NCBI RefSeq assembly: GCF_014204895.1
Contig: NZ_JACHMF010000001.1
Coordinates: forward strand, 6,200,001-6,264,000
Direction of reading: 5' to 3'
Source of the DNA: Paractinoplanes abujensis
GTDB lineage: Bacteria > Actinomycetota > Actinomycetes > Mycobacteriales > Micromonosporaceae
Length of the DNA: 64,000 nucleotides
Positions within the stretch are counted from its first letter, which is position 1; each line of letters begins with the position of its first letter. Below are positions 24,698 to 33,809 of the stretch, piece after piece. The position numbers and the translations under genes were made by a program. The notes beneath the pieces are model-generated. The model saw only the letters and a list, made by a program, of their open reading frames with translations, was not told the origin of the DNA and ran no database searches.

Positions 24698-25912
24698 GTG
24701 ACCCCAGGCCACCGACACCATGTTTCCCGCCGTTCCCTGCTGGCCGGGGCGGGCGGCCTGTTCGTGCTGGGCTCCGCGCCCGGCGCGCAGGCCGCACCGC
24801 GTACGGGGGCCGGACGGGCGTCGCGGATCAGCCGCGGCACCACCCTCGTGCACGCCGACCTGCACAACCACACCCTGCTGTCGGACGGCATGGGCGAACC
24901 TGAACTGGCCTACGCGTCGATGCGCAAGGCCGGGATGGACGTCGCCGCGCTCACCGACCACGCCACCGACTCGGGCTTCACCGGGATCACCACGGCCAAG
25001 TGGAAGCAGATCGGTGAGCTGACCGATCAGGCCCACGCGTCCGGCACCTACACGTCGCTGCGCGGCTTCGAGTGGTCGCACTCGCACCTCGGGCACGTCA
25101 ACGTGTGGGGCACCGACACGTTCCTGGGCGCGGGCGGGGTCAAGAAGATCTCCACCCTGTACGACTGGCTGGCCGGCACCGACGGCGTGGCCAGCTTCAA
25201 CCATCCGGGGCGGCAGCGGGAACGGTTCGACGAGTTCGCGTACGACGCCCGGGTGGCCGGCCACATGGTCGCGCTGGAAATGTTCAACAACGAGGACGAC
25301 TACCTGTTCGAGGGCTACCCGAAGTTCAGCTCGCCGCTGGTGGCCTGCCTCAACGCGGGCTGGCGGACGGGTCTGAGCGGGGTGGCCGACGAGCACGGCT
25401 TCGACTGGGGGCACGACGAGGGCAAGGGCCGTACGGGGCTCTGGGTCACCAAGAACTCCCGCTCCGGGGTGCTGGCCGCGATGCGGGCCCGGCGGTTCTT
25501 CGCGAGCCGGGTCAGCGGGCTGCGCCTGGACGCCACGGCCGACGGCGTACGGATGGGGGGTCGTCTGCCGATCGCCAAGCGCGCGGTGACCTTCCGCGTC
25601 GACCTCGACCGTGGTCCCGAGTTCGCCGGTCCGCTCAACGTGCAGGTGCTGCGGCCCGGTACCTCGGTGCCCGAGGTGGTCGAGATGCGGCAGCTGGAGT
25701 CGGGCAAGATCCTCACGTTCACCGTGCCGCTCGATGTGGCCGAGGGCGACTGGGTGGTGCTGCGGATCGCCGACCCGAGCCGCGACAACCCGGCACCCGG
25801 CCCGGCCGGGCACGCCTGCAACGACTTCGGCCTCGCCTACTCCAGCCCGTGGTGGCTGACCGGCGGATCCGTCCCGGCCAAAACATCAACTCGGCACCCG
25901 TCCGGCCGATAG
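24698..25912 (+). CDS. CehA/McbA-type PHP-domain metallohydrolase (copy 2), Tat-exported
   Basis: 404 residues from GTG 24698. Same architecture as the preceding gene: Tat signal SRRSLLAGAGGLFVLG, metal motifs DLHNHT (55-59), TDH, GFEWSHSHLGHVNVW, SFNHPGR, DEHGFDWG, and a C-terminal beta domain ending in SSPWWLT, as in copy 1. Long stretches are identical, so this is a recent tandem duplication; the divergent loops suggest different substrates. An EAL-HDOD gene follows after 7 nt. Confidence 0.82.
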   Translation: MTPGHRHHVSRRSLLAGAGGLFVLGSAPGAQAAPRTGAGRASRISRGTTLVHADLHNHTLLSDGMGEPELAYASMRKAGMDVAALTDHATDSGFTGITTAKWKQIGELTDQAHASGTYTSLRGFEWSHSHLGHVNVWGTDTFLGAGGVKKISTLYDWLAGTDGVASFNHPGRQRERFDEFAYDARVAGHMVALEMFNNEDDYLFEGYPKFSSPLVACLNAGWRTGLSGVADEHGFDWGHDEGKGRTGLWVTKNSRSGVLAAMRARRFFASRVSGLRLDATADGVRMGGRLPIAKRAVTFRVDLDRGPEFAGPLNVQVLRPGTSVPEVVEMRQLESGKILTFTVPLDVAEGDWVVLRIADPSRDNPAPGPAGHACNDFGLAYSSPWWLTGGSVPAKTSTRHPSGR

Positions 25913-25919
25913 GCAGCCC

Positions 25920-27140
25920 GTGAGATCATCGGAGTCCGCGGACGGCACCCAGCTGGTGCACGTCGGTCGTCAGCCGATCTTCGATGTGCACGGCGACGTC
26001 ATCGCCTACGAGCTGCTCTTCCGGGGCAGCATGGCGGCGGTCGCGGCGGGCCGCCAGGACACGTACGCGACCAGCACCGTCATGATCAACGCGTTCACCG
26101 AGTTCGGCATCAACGAAGTCGCGGGCGACCGGTTCTGCTTCATCAACCTGACCCGCGAGTTCCTCGCCGGGGAGCTGCCGCTGCCGTTCGGTCCGGCCCA
26201 GGTGGTGCTGGAGGTGCTGGAGACGGTCGAGATGGACGACGAGGTGATCGCCGGGATCACGAAGCTGGCCGAGGCCGGTTATCGGATCGCCCTGGACGAC
26301 TTCGTCTGGGGCGCCGGGCACGAGCAGCTGTTCAGCCTGGCCTCGTACGTGAAACTCGATCTTCTCGACGGCGACCTGAGCCACTTGGACGAGGTGGTCG
26401 CGGCCGTGCGGCAGTTCCCGAACATCCAGCTCGTGGCCGAACGGCTGGAGACCGACGAGCAGGTCGCGCTGGCCGACCACTACGGCATGGAACTGCGCCA
26501 GGGGTACGCCCTGAGCCGCCCGCAGGTGCTGACCGCGTCCAGCCTGTCCCCGTCCCGGCTGCGTCGGCTCGAGCTGGTCAACGCGCTCAGCGCCCCCGAC
26601 GCCGACATGCCGCGCATCGTCTCGATCATCGCGAGCGACCCGGCCCTGTCGTTGCGGGTGCTGCGGGCCAGCAACTCCGTCGCCGCGGGCCACGCCAACC
26701 GGGTCTCCTCGGTGCGGCAGGCCGTCGTGATGGTCGGCCTCAAACACATCAGGCAGTGGGCGATGCTCATGGTGCTGGACGACGTCGGCGGGGCCACCGA
26801 GGAACACATGCTGGGCGTGCTGACCCGGGCCCGGCTGTGCGAGAACGTGGCGCAGTGGTTCGGGGCCGCACCCGACGCGGCCTTCATGGCCGGGGTGATC
26901 ACGGGGGTGGCGGCGGTGCTGGGCATCCCGCCGGCCGCCATGACCGAGCAGTTCCCCCTGGCCCCGGCGGTGGCGGCCGCGCTCACCACCGGCAGCGGGC
27001 GGCTCGGGCAGGTGCTGCGGGCCGTCGACTCGTACGAGCGGGGTGAGCTGGGCACCTTCGACCTGGCCCCGCAGTACATGGACGCCGTGCGGTGGTCGAC
27101 GCGGGCCCTGGACGCCTCGAACCGGCTGGCCGCCGCGTAA
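25920..27140 (+). CDS. EAL-HDOD protein (YuxH-like)
   Basis: 406 residues. An N-terminal EAL-like domain: YELLFRG in place of EAL, FINLTRE, LEVLET, LDDFVWG, VKLDLL, AERLET, RQGYALSRP. A C-terminal HDOD domain starts at about 200 (RRLELVNALS, IVSIIASDPALSLRVLRASN, VRQAVVMVGLKHIRQW). Most c-di-GMP-contacting residues persist, but the DDFG motif is DDFVW, so it may be a c-di-GMP receptor rather than a phosphodiesterase. Start GTG 25920 is 7 nt after the PHP gene and weakly supported by an SD. Confidence 0.83.
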   Translation: MRSSESADGTQLVHVGRQPIFDVHGDVIAYELLFRGSMAAVAAGRQDTYATSTVMINAFTEFGINEVAGDRFCFINLTREFLAGELPLPFGPAQVVLEVLETVEMDDEVIAGITKLAEAGYRIALDDFVWGAGHEQLFSLASYVKLDLLDGDLSHLDEVVAAVRQFPNIQLVAERLETDEQVALADHYGMELRQGYALSRPQVLTASSLSPSRLRRLELVNALSAPDADMPRIVSIIASDPALSLRVLRASNSVAAGHANRVSSVRQAVVMVGLKHIRQWAMLMVLDDVGGATEEHMLGVLTRARLCENVAQWFGAAPDAAFMAGVITGVAAVLGIPPAAMTEQFPLAPAVAAALTTGSGRLGQVLRAVDSYERGELGTFDLAPQYMDAVRWSTRALDASNRLAAA

Positions 27141-27151
27141 GTTCATCCGCG

Positions 27152-27844
27152 ATGAACATCGCCATTGTCACCGGGGCCGGTTCCGGGCTCGGCCGTTTCC
27201 TCGCGGCCGGCCTGGCGGAGGACGGTCTGCACGTCATAGCGGCCGACGTCGACGCCGCCGCGGCCGCGGAAACGGCCCGGCTGACCGGCGGCACGGCCGT
27301 GCGCTGCGATGTGACCTCCCGCGCGGAGGCCGAAGCCCTGATCGCGCGGGCGGTCGAGGCCGGTGGTCCGCACGTGCTGATCAACAACGCCGGTGGCTGG
27401 ACGCCCGGGGTGCAGTTCCCCGACGCCGAGCCCGAGGCGTGGGGCCGCACCCTCGACCTCAACCTGCGCGCCCCCATGCACCTGACCCAGCTGGCCCTGG
27501 CCCCGATGGCCCGGCTGGGCGGCGGCGCGATCGTCAACATCGCCTCGTCGGCCGGGTCGGAGGAGACCCCGTACGGCTCCCCCGAGTACGGCGCGGCGAA
27601 GGCCGGGCTGATCCGGTTCACCACGGCGCTGGGCGCCCCGGACCGGATCGGCGGCACGCGGGTGACGTGCCTGGTGCCCAACTGGATCGGGCTGGACCGC
27701 GCGCACGCCGAACTGGCCGCCATGTCGCCCGAGGAGCGCGCGCAGGCGGCCCCGCTGATCCCGCCGTCCAAAGTTGTCGCGGCCGCACTCGGGCTGCTGC
27801 GGGCCGGGGCCGGCGGGACGGTGCTAGAGCTCGTCGGCGCGTGA
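27152..27844 (+). CDS. Short-chain dehydrogenase/reductase
   Basis: 230 residues from ATG 27152. TGAGSGLGRF is the NAD(P)-binding glycine motif. INNAGGW, NIASSAGSEE and the catalytic YGAAKAGLIRF (Tyr, Lys) complete the classical SDR set. Substrate unknown. Its 3' end overlaps the convergent ECF sigma gene by 21 nt. Confidence 0.85.
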   Translation: MNIAIVTGAGSGLGRFLAAGLAEDGLHVIAADVDAAAAAETARLTGGTAVRCDVTSRAEAEALIARAVEAGGPHVLINNAGGWTPGVQFPDAEPEAWGRTLDLNLRAPMHLTQLALAPMARLGGGAIVNIASSAGSEETPYGSPEYGAAKAGLIRFTTALGAPDRIGGTRVTCLVPNWIGLDRAHAELAAMSPEERAQAAPLIPPSKVVAAALGLLRAGAGGTVLELVGA

Positions 27845-28957
27845 CAGCAGGGCCCTTCTTTCCGGCCCGTCGGGGGTTTCCGCGGCCGCCCGGCGGAAGA
27901 GCCTCTTTGCGTCCTCCGGGCGGCCCGCGCGCGCTGTGAGATCCGCTTCGACGGCTGTGACCAGGGGATAATTATCCAGTTTCGGTAGCATTTCCAGACC
28001 TACCTCGGGACCGTACGCATACCCGTGCGCCACCGCCCGGTTCAGTTCGACGACAGCGGTCGGCTGCACCCGGGCCAGTTCGTCGTACCAGAGCGCGATC
28101 GACCGCCAGTCCGACTCCGCACCCACATGACCGGCGGCGATCCGGGCGTGCAGGGCGTACGGGCCCTCGATGGGTGTCCGCAGCAGGATCTCCAGCGCCT
28201 CGGCGATGGCCGCGCGGTCCCATCTCGTACGGTCCTGGCGGTCCAACGGGACGAGGTCACCGCGCTCATCGCGCCGGGCGTGCCGCCGCGAATGCTGCAC
28301 CAGGAACAACGCGAGCAGCGAGGCCACCTCGGACTCGCCCGGCATCAGCCCCGCCAGCATGCGGGTCAGGCGGATCGCCTCGTCGGCCAGCACCGTCTCG
28401 CCGTCGTAGCCCCGGTTGAACAGCAGATAGAGCACCGCCAGCACACCCGGCAGCCGCTCACCGAGCGCGTCACCCTCCGGCACCCGGTACGGGATGCGCG
28501 CCTGCGCGATCTTGGCTTTGGCCCGGGTGATGCGCCTGGTCATCGTAGGTTCGGTGACCAGGAAGGCGCGCGCTATGTCGGCCGTTGAAAGCCCGGCCAC
28601 CGTACGCAGGGTGAGCGCCACCCGGGCCTCCAGCGCGAGCGCCGGATGGCAGCACGTGAAGATCAGGCTCAGCCGGTCGTCCGTGTCGTCGTGCGGCGGC
28701 TCGATCATCACTGCCTCCCGCAGCTTGCGTTGCTCGACGGCGGCCCGCCTGATCTGGTCGAGGGCCCGGTTCCGGGCGACAGTCACCAACCAGCCGCCCG
28801 GATTGCCGGGAACACCGTCGCGCGGCCACCGTTCCAGCGCGACCGCCAGCGCGTCCTGCGCGCAGTCCTCGGCCAGCGTCCAATCCCCCGTCACCCGGAT
28901 CAGGGTCGCGACGATGCGACCCCAGTGCTCCCGGTGGGCCTGCGCGACGGCGTCCAT
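27824..28957 (-). CDS. ECF42-type sigma factor with C-terminal DUF6596/TPR-like domain
   Basis: 377 residues from ATG 28957, 4 nt after the DGPF-protein stop. Sigma-2 at about 5-85 (TLAEDCAQDALAVALERWP, NPGGWLVTVARNRALDQIRR), sigma-4 at about 105-170 (TVAGLSTADIARAFLVTEPT). A C-terminal helical domain follows, containing LYLLFNRGY, IALWYDELARVQPTAVVELN and NYPLVTAVEADL, the fused extension characteristic of ECF42. These sigma factors lack an anti-sigma and are genetically linked to DGPF/YCII proteins, as here. Confidence 0.9.
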   Translation of the reverse strand: MDAVAQAHREHWGRIVATLIRVTGDWTLAEDCAQDALAVALERWPRDGVPGNPGGWLVTVARNRALDQIRRAAVEQRKLREAVMIEPPHDDTDDRLSLIFTCCHPALALEARVALTLRTVAGLSTADIARAFLVTEPTMTRRITRAKAKIAQARIPYRVPEGDALGERLPGVLAVLYLLFNRGYDGETVLADEAIRLTRMLAGLMPGESEVASLLALFLVQHSRRHARRDERGDLVPLDRQDRTRWDRAAIAEALEILLRTPIEGPYALHARIAAGHVGAESDWRSIALWYDELARVQPTAVVELNRAVAHGYAYGPEVGLEMLPKLDNYPLVTAVEADLTARAGRPEDAKRLFRRAAAETPDGPERRALLSRADEL

Positions 28958-28961
28958 CGGC

Positions 28962-29291
28962 TCAGAGGTCGGCGTAGGGCCGCAGCTCGATACGCCCGGC
29001 ATGGGCCATCGGATGCGCGGCGGCGACCGCGATCGCCTCGTCCAAGTCGGCGCACTCGAGGATGTCGAAACCCACGATCACCTCTTTGGTCTCGGTGAAC
29101 GGGCCGTCGGTGAGCATCGTCTGACCACCCCGCACCCGTACGGTCGTGGCCGCGCTCGGCGGGGCCAGCACGTTCCCGGTCACGCGGCGCCCGGCGGCGT
29201 CGTTCTCGGCCACCCACACCTCGATGTCGGGCACCCGGGAGTCGTCGGTCTCGGGCTCGGGGTCGCTGCAGACGAACATCATGTACTTCAT
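28962..29291 (-). CDS. YCII-related DGPF-domain protein
   Basis: 109 residues, ferredoxin-like YCII fold. It contains MKYMMFVCSD, then the signature TDGPFTETKEVIVGFDILE. Strong RBS GAGGAGA before ATG 29291. DGPF proteins accompany ECF42 sigma factors and may sense or modify a signal for them; the mechanism is not established. It forms an operon with the downstream sigma gene (4-nt gap). Confidence 0.9.
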   Translation of the reverse strand: MKYMMFVCSDPEPETDDSRVPDIEVWVAENDAAGRRVTGNVLAPPSAATTVRVRGGQTMLTDGPFTETKEVIVGFDILECADLDEAIAVAAAHPMAHAGRIELRPYADL

Positions 29292-29372
29292 CGCTGTCTC
29301 CTCGATTCGGCTCGGTCAGCCTGTCACTCCGGTGACGAACGGCCGAACCCCGATCCGGACAGCTCCGCTCTC

Positions 29373-30362
29373 TTATTTCATCGGAATGTTCAGCGGGGTG
29401 ATCACCTGAACGCCGGCCGGCGCCGACCGGACCGGCCCCGGCAACGCGCCCAGCGCCTGCAGGACGGCGAGGCAGGCCAGCCGGAGGTCGGCCCGCAGGT
29501 CGTGATGCAGGACCGCGGAGAGCCGGCCCACGCGCAGCAGCTCCGCCTTGTCGTCGTCCAAGTCGTGCGCCACGAAGACGTCATAGTTGCGCCGCGCCGC
29601 CGCAAAAGCCGCCACCACGCCGGACGCGTCCCGGCCGCCCGGGTCGTAGATTGCGCGCACTGACGGGGTGACCGCCAGTTCCTCCCGCGCTTTCGACGGC
29701 GCGGCCACCAGCACCCGCCGGTTGGGGGCCCGCGACGTCAACTCGGCCCGGAAACCGGCGACCCGCTCCTGGGTCGTCGCCTCGTCCGGGGCCGGGCTCG
29801 CCGCCTTGACGTTCTGCTCGCCGGCCAGCACCAGAACCACTCCCGCGCGGTCGGCCAGCCACTGCTCGATCAGATAGGCCGCGGTCGCGCCCGCCTCACG
29901 CTCGTCAAGACCCACATGCGCGACCCGCTTACTGGCCGGCAGGTCGGTGCCCAGCGTGACCACCGGGATCTCCAGCCGCCCGATCGCCTCCACCAGCTCC
30001 GGTGTCTCGGCCGCTTGCAGGATCAGCCCCTGCGACCGCGATCGGGCGACCTTGGTCATCGCGGCCAGGGGATCGGCCGCCGAGTGGAAGCGTGGCCTGA
30101 TCACAGCCGGCCGCAACCCCGCCAGCTCGGCCCGCAACGCCGCCTCGGCCCGCACCCGATCACGCACCACCAGGTCGACGGGGAACACCCGGGACGGCAG
30201 CGGGCTCTCCTCCTGCCGCCGATCCAGCGCGGCGATGGCCTGATGCACCTCGCGAACGGTGCTCTCCCGCACCCCGCCCCGCCCGTGCAGCACCCGATCG
30301 ACGGTCGCCTGACTGAGCCCGGCCTGAGCGGCGATCTCGCGGATCCGATAGGGGTGCTTCAC
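29373..30362 (-). CDS. LacI-family transcriptional regulator
   Basis: 329 residues from GTG 30362, with GGGAGGGAG just upstream. LacI-type HTH at the N-terminus (IREIAAQAGLSQATVDRVLH), then a periplasmic-binding-protein-like effector domain (VTLGTDLPASKRVAHVGLDE, YDVFVAHDLDDD). The segment ATVDRVLHGRGGVR is typical of LacI members with sugar or cyclitol ligands. No sugar transporter is adjacent, so the target is unclear. Confidence 0.85.
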   Translation of the reverse strand: MKHPYRIREIAAQAGLSQATVDRVLHGRGGVRESTVREVHQAIAALDRRQEESPLPSRVFPVDLVVRDRVRAEAALRAELAGLRPAVIRPRFHSAADPLAAMTKVARSRSQGLILQAAETPELVEAIGRLEIPVVTLGTDLPASKRVAHVGLDEREAGATAAYLIEQWLADRAGVVLVLAGEQNVKAASPAPDEATTQERVAGFRAELTSRAPNRRVLVAAPSKAREELAVTPSVRAIYDPGGRDASGVVAAFAAARRNYDVFVAHDLDDDKAELLRVGRLSAVLHHDLRADLRLACLAVLQALGALPGPVRSAPAGVQVITPLNIPMK

Positions 30363-30489
30363 GCCCGCTCCCTCCCTCGGCCAGCCCGCCGGATTTGCCG
30401 GTTTTCTTCCTGTGTTCCCACCGCCACCCCCCGCCACCCAGGGCAGGGACGGGGTCACCCTACGCCGAGACACGCATCGCGGGTCCGGG

Positions 30490-30519
30490 TTATCCACAGG
30501 CAGATACGAGTTATCCACA
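30490..30519. promoter_or_regulatory. Pair of perfect DnaA boxes
   Basis: TTATCCACA occurs at 30490-30498 and again at 30511-30519 in the same orientation, with starts 21 bp (two helical turns) apart, in the gap between the LacI gene and the truncated sensor kinase. No replication genes are nearby, so an origin is unlikely. DnaA titration or regulation is possible. Confidence 0.5.
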
Positions 30520-30653
30520 GGGCCCGCGGCGAGGTTGCGCGAGCGGTAGCGTCCTCGCACCGGCAAGGATCCGGCCCCTCACCGGACAGCATGAGGGGTT
30601 TCTGAGGGCTTATGGAAGGACTTTGATGTTTGGTCAGCCCATTGCGCGACTGG

Positions 30654-32006
30654 TCACGCGTCACCGTCGATCAGAGCGGTCATGCGGCGGTGCTCGTCCG
30701 CCATGAGCGCCAGGATGAGGTGGCGCTGGGTGGCCGGCATCTCCGGGTTGTCGAGCAGCTGATCGAGCTGGGCGCCCATGTCGACCAGGCTCGGGCGCAA
30801 CTCGGCCACGGCCGGGGAGATGGCGGCAAATGCCGGGGCCGGCGAGCCGGTGGGCACGGCTTCGGGCGCGGCGTGCGCTGGAGCTGCAGTGGATGCGCCG
30901 GGCACCAGGACTGTCGCCGGGTCGGCAGGCGCCGGGCCTGTCGCGGGACCGGTTGAGGCCGAGGCTGCTGGGGGATCGGCGGGTCCGAGGGCGGCAGCGG
31001 AGCCGGTGGGCGCCGGCGCTCCTGCGGGATCGGTGGGCGCCGGGGCTGCTGCGGGATCGGTGGGCGCCGGGGCTGTCGCGGAGCCGGTGGACGCCGAGGC
31101 CGGCGCAAAGTCGGACCCTGGGGCTGTCGCGGAGCCGGTGGACGCCGGGGTCGCAGCGGTGTCAGCAGGCGCCGGGGCTGTCGCGGAGTCGTGGCGTGCT
31201 GGGGCCGTGCCGGGGGTGCTCTGCGCGGGCCGGGTGGCCGACTCGTCGCCGGGGTGAGTGGGCGACTCATCGGACGCGTGCCGGGGCTTGAGCGCGCGGA
31301 TCTCGACCGTGGGGGCCGCGGCGGCTTCGGACGTGGTGGTCGAATCGGTTCCAGCGAAGGAGGCGGCGGCGGGGGTGGCGGGAGATGAGGAACGCACCCG
31401 AGAAAGAAGATCGTTCAGAGCGTCAGTCAGCTCAGCCACCTCACGGGGGCTCTTCACCTCGGGCAACCGCTGCCCCGGGTCGGCCGGGTCCAGCTCCCGG
31501 GCGGCCCCCAGCAACCGCTGGAACGGCCGCAACACCAGCCCGGTAGCGAACCACACCCCGGCCGCGCTCAGGACGGCGGCGAGCAGTACCAGCAGATCCA
31601 CGACCAGCACGTTATCGGTGTGCTGCTCGGACAGGTCGTCCAGGCTCATCAGAATCTGGAGTTGCCCCCCGGTGGGCAGGGTCTGCGCGAGGGACCGCCA
31701 TTCGTCGTCTCCGGAGCTCACCGTCGAGTAGCCGTCTTTCGCCGGCATCGGGAATCCGGCGGACGACCCGACTTGTTTGAGCATTTCTCCGCCTTGGATG
31801 AGGCGGATCGCGAAGCTGCCGTCGGTGGGCAGGGACCCGTTTTTCTGCGCGGCGGCGCGTACCTGTTCGGCGCGGGCGGCGAGGACGCGGTCGAGGTCGT
31901 CGCGGTCGCGATGGTCGATCCGTACGACGATGAGCAGCCCGGCCAGCGCGACCACGAGCGCGACAAGTGCGGTGACGGTCAGCGTCAGCTGGGTGCGAAG
32001 CCTCAT
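30654..32006 (-). CDS. Degenerate sensor histidine kinase: sensor, HAMP and HisKA-like end, no catalytic domain
   Basis: 450 residues. Two membrane helices (about 8-28 and 133-158) flank an extracytoplasmic sensor region, followed by a HAMP-like segment ([20 protein letters not shown]...). A ~180-residue Pro/Ala/Thr/Ser-rich stretch then occupies the middle. The last ~54 residues ([39 protein letters not shown]) look like the two HisKA helices, but the expected SHELRTPL is AELRPSL with no phospho-acceptor His. The protein stops where the second helix should lead to the HATPase domain. No response regulator is adjacent. Either a dead kinase or a repurposed membrane protein. Confidence 0.72.
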   Translation of the reverse strand: MRLRTQLTLTVTALVALVVALAGLLIVVRIDHRDRDDLDRVLAARAEQVRAAAQKNGSLPTDGSFAIRLIQGGEMLKQVGSSAGFPMPAKDGYSTVSSGDDEWRSLAQTLPTGGQLQILMSLDDLSEQHTDNVLVVDLLVLLAAVLSAAGVWFATGLVLRPFQRLLGAARELDPADPGQRLPEVKSPREVAELTDALNDLLSRVRSSSPATPAAASFAGTDSTTTSEAAAAPTVEIRALKPRHASDESPTHPGDESATRPAQSTPGTAPARHDSATAPAPADTAATPASTGSATAPGSDFAPASASTGSATAPAPTDPAAAPAPTDPAGAPAPTGSAAALGPADPPAASASTGPATGPAPADPATVLVPGASTAAPAHAAPEAVPTGSPAPAFAAISPAVAELRPSLVDMGAQLDQLLDNPEMPATQRHLILALMADEHRRMTALIDGDA

Positions 32007-32160
32007 GGCCGGGGCGGGTTCCTCGGGGACGACGGCGGCGTGAAGTGCGGGGGCAAGGGCGAGGCTAGTGGAGCAACGAGCAGCCGGGAAGATCGGGACG
32101 GCCTGGCGAAGGGCAATGGTGCCGATAGGTGGGACAGGACCGCGACGGCCGGCCGAACGG

Positions 32161-32170
32161 CTAAACTAGT
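32161..32170 (+). promoter_or_regulatory. Possible -10 element (TAAACT) for ahcY
   Basis: TAAACT (32162-32167) lies about 15-20 nt before the start of the riboswitch fold. It matches the actinobacterial TANNNT -10 pattern. No clear -35 was identified. Confidence 0.4.
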
Positions 32171-32181
32171 TCCTGCCCGCG

Positions 32182-32262
32182 TCGAGAGGCGCTGCGACGG
32201 TGACTGTCTTCGGCTGGTCTCCGCCACGCTCGGCCCGGGTTTCTGTAGCCAAGGGCGCCTCC
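32182..32262 (+). ncRNA. SAH (S-adenosylhomocysteine) riboswitch
   Basis: Lies between a possible promoter and the ahcY ribosome-binding site. P1: GAGGCGC (32186-32192) pairs perfectly with GCGCCTC (32255-32261). Inside are conserved-type elements GCTGCGACGG (32191-32200) and CCACGCTCGG (about 32224-32233), as in the SAH aptamer of ahcY leaders. The closing strand ends 6 nt before the SD (32268-32277). SAH binding normally raises expression of recycling genes; the control mode here is inferred. Confidence 0.75.
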
Positions 32263-32285
32263 TGATGAGGGAGGAGACCCCTCGT

Positions 32286-33761
<1,476 letters not shown>

Positions 33762-33768
33762 CAACTGC

Positions 33769-33808
33769 TTTCCCCGCCCGGCCTCATCGGTGGGGCCGGG
33801 CAGGGAAA
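33769..33808 (+). promoter_or_regulatory. Hairpin occluding the antiporter ribosome-binding site
   Basis: TTTCCCCGCCCGGCC (33769-33783) pairs with GGCCGGGCAGGGAAA (33794-33808), 14 base pairs with one C-A mismatch, 7 nt after the ahcY stop. The right arm contains the SD (AGGGAAAG) of the antiporter ATG 33810. It could be an ahcY terminator, or it could hold back antiporter translation. Confidence 0.5.
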
Positions 33809-33809
33809 G

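Noticed and set aside
23081..25813. 910-residue minus-strand frame opposite the two PHP-domain genes
   Set aside because: The plus-strand products have complete domains and Tat signals, so the antisense frame is an artefact.
30490..30519. Chromosomal origin of replication
   Set aside because: Only two DnaA boxes and none of the usual neighbours (dnaA, dnaN, rpmH, gyrB). An oriC would carry many boxes.
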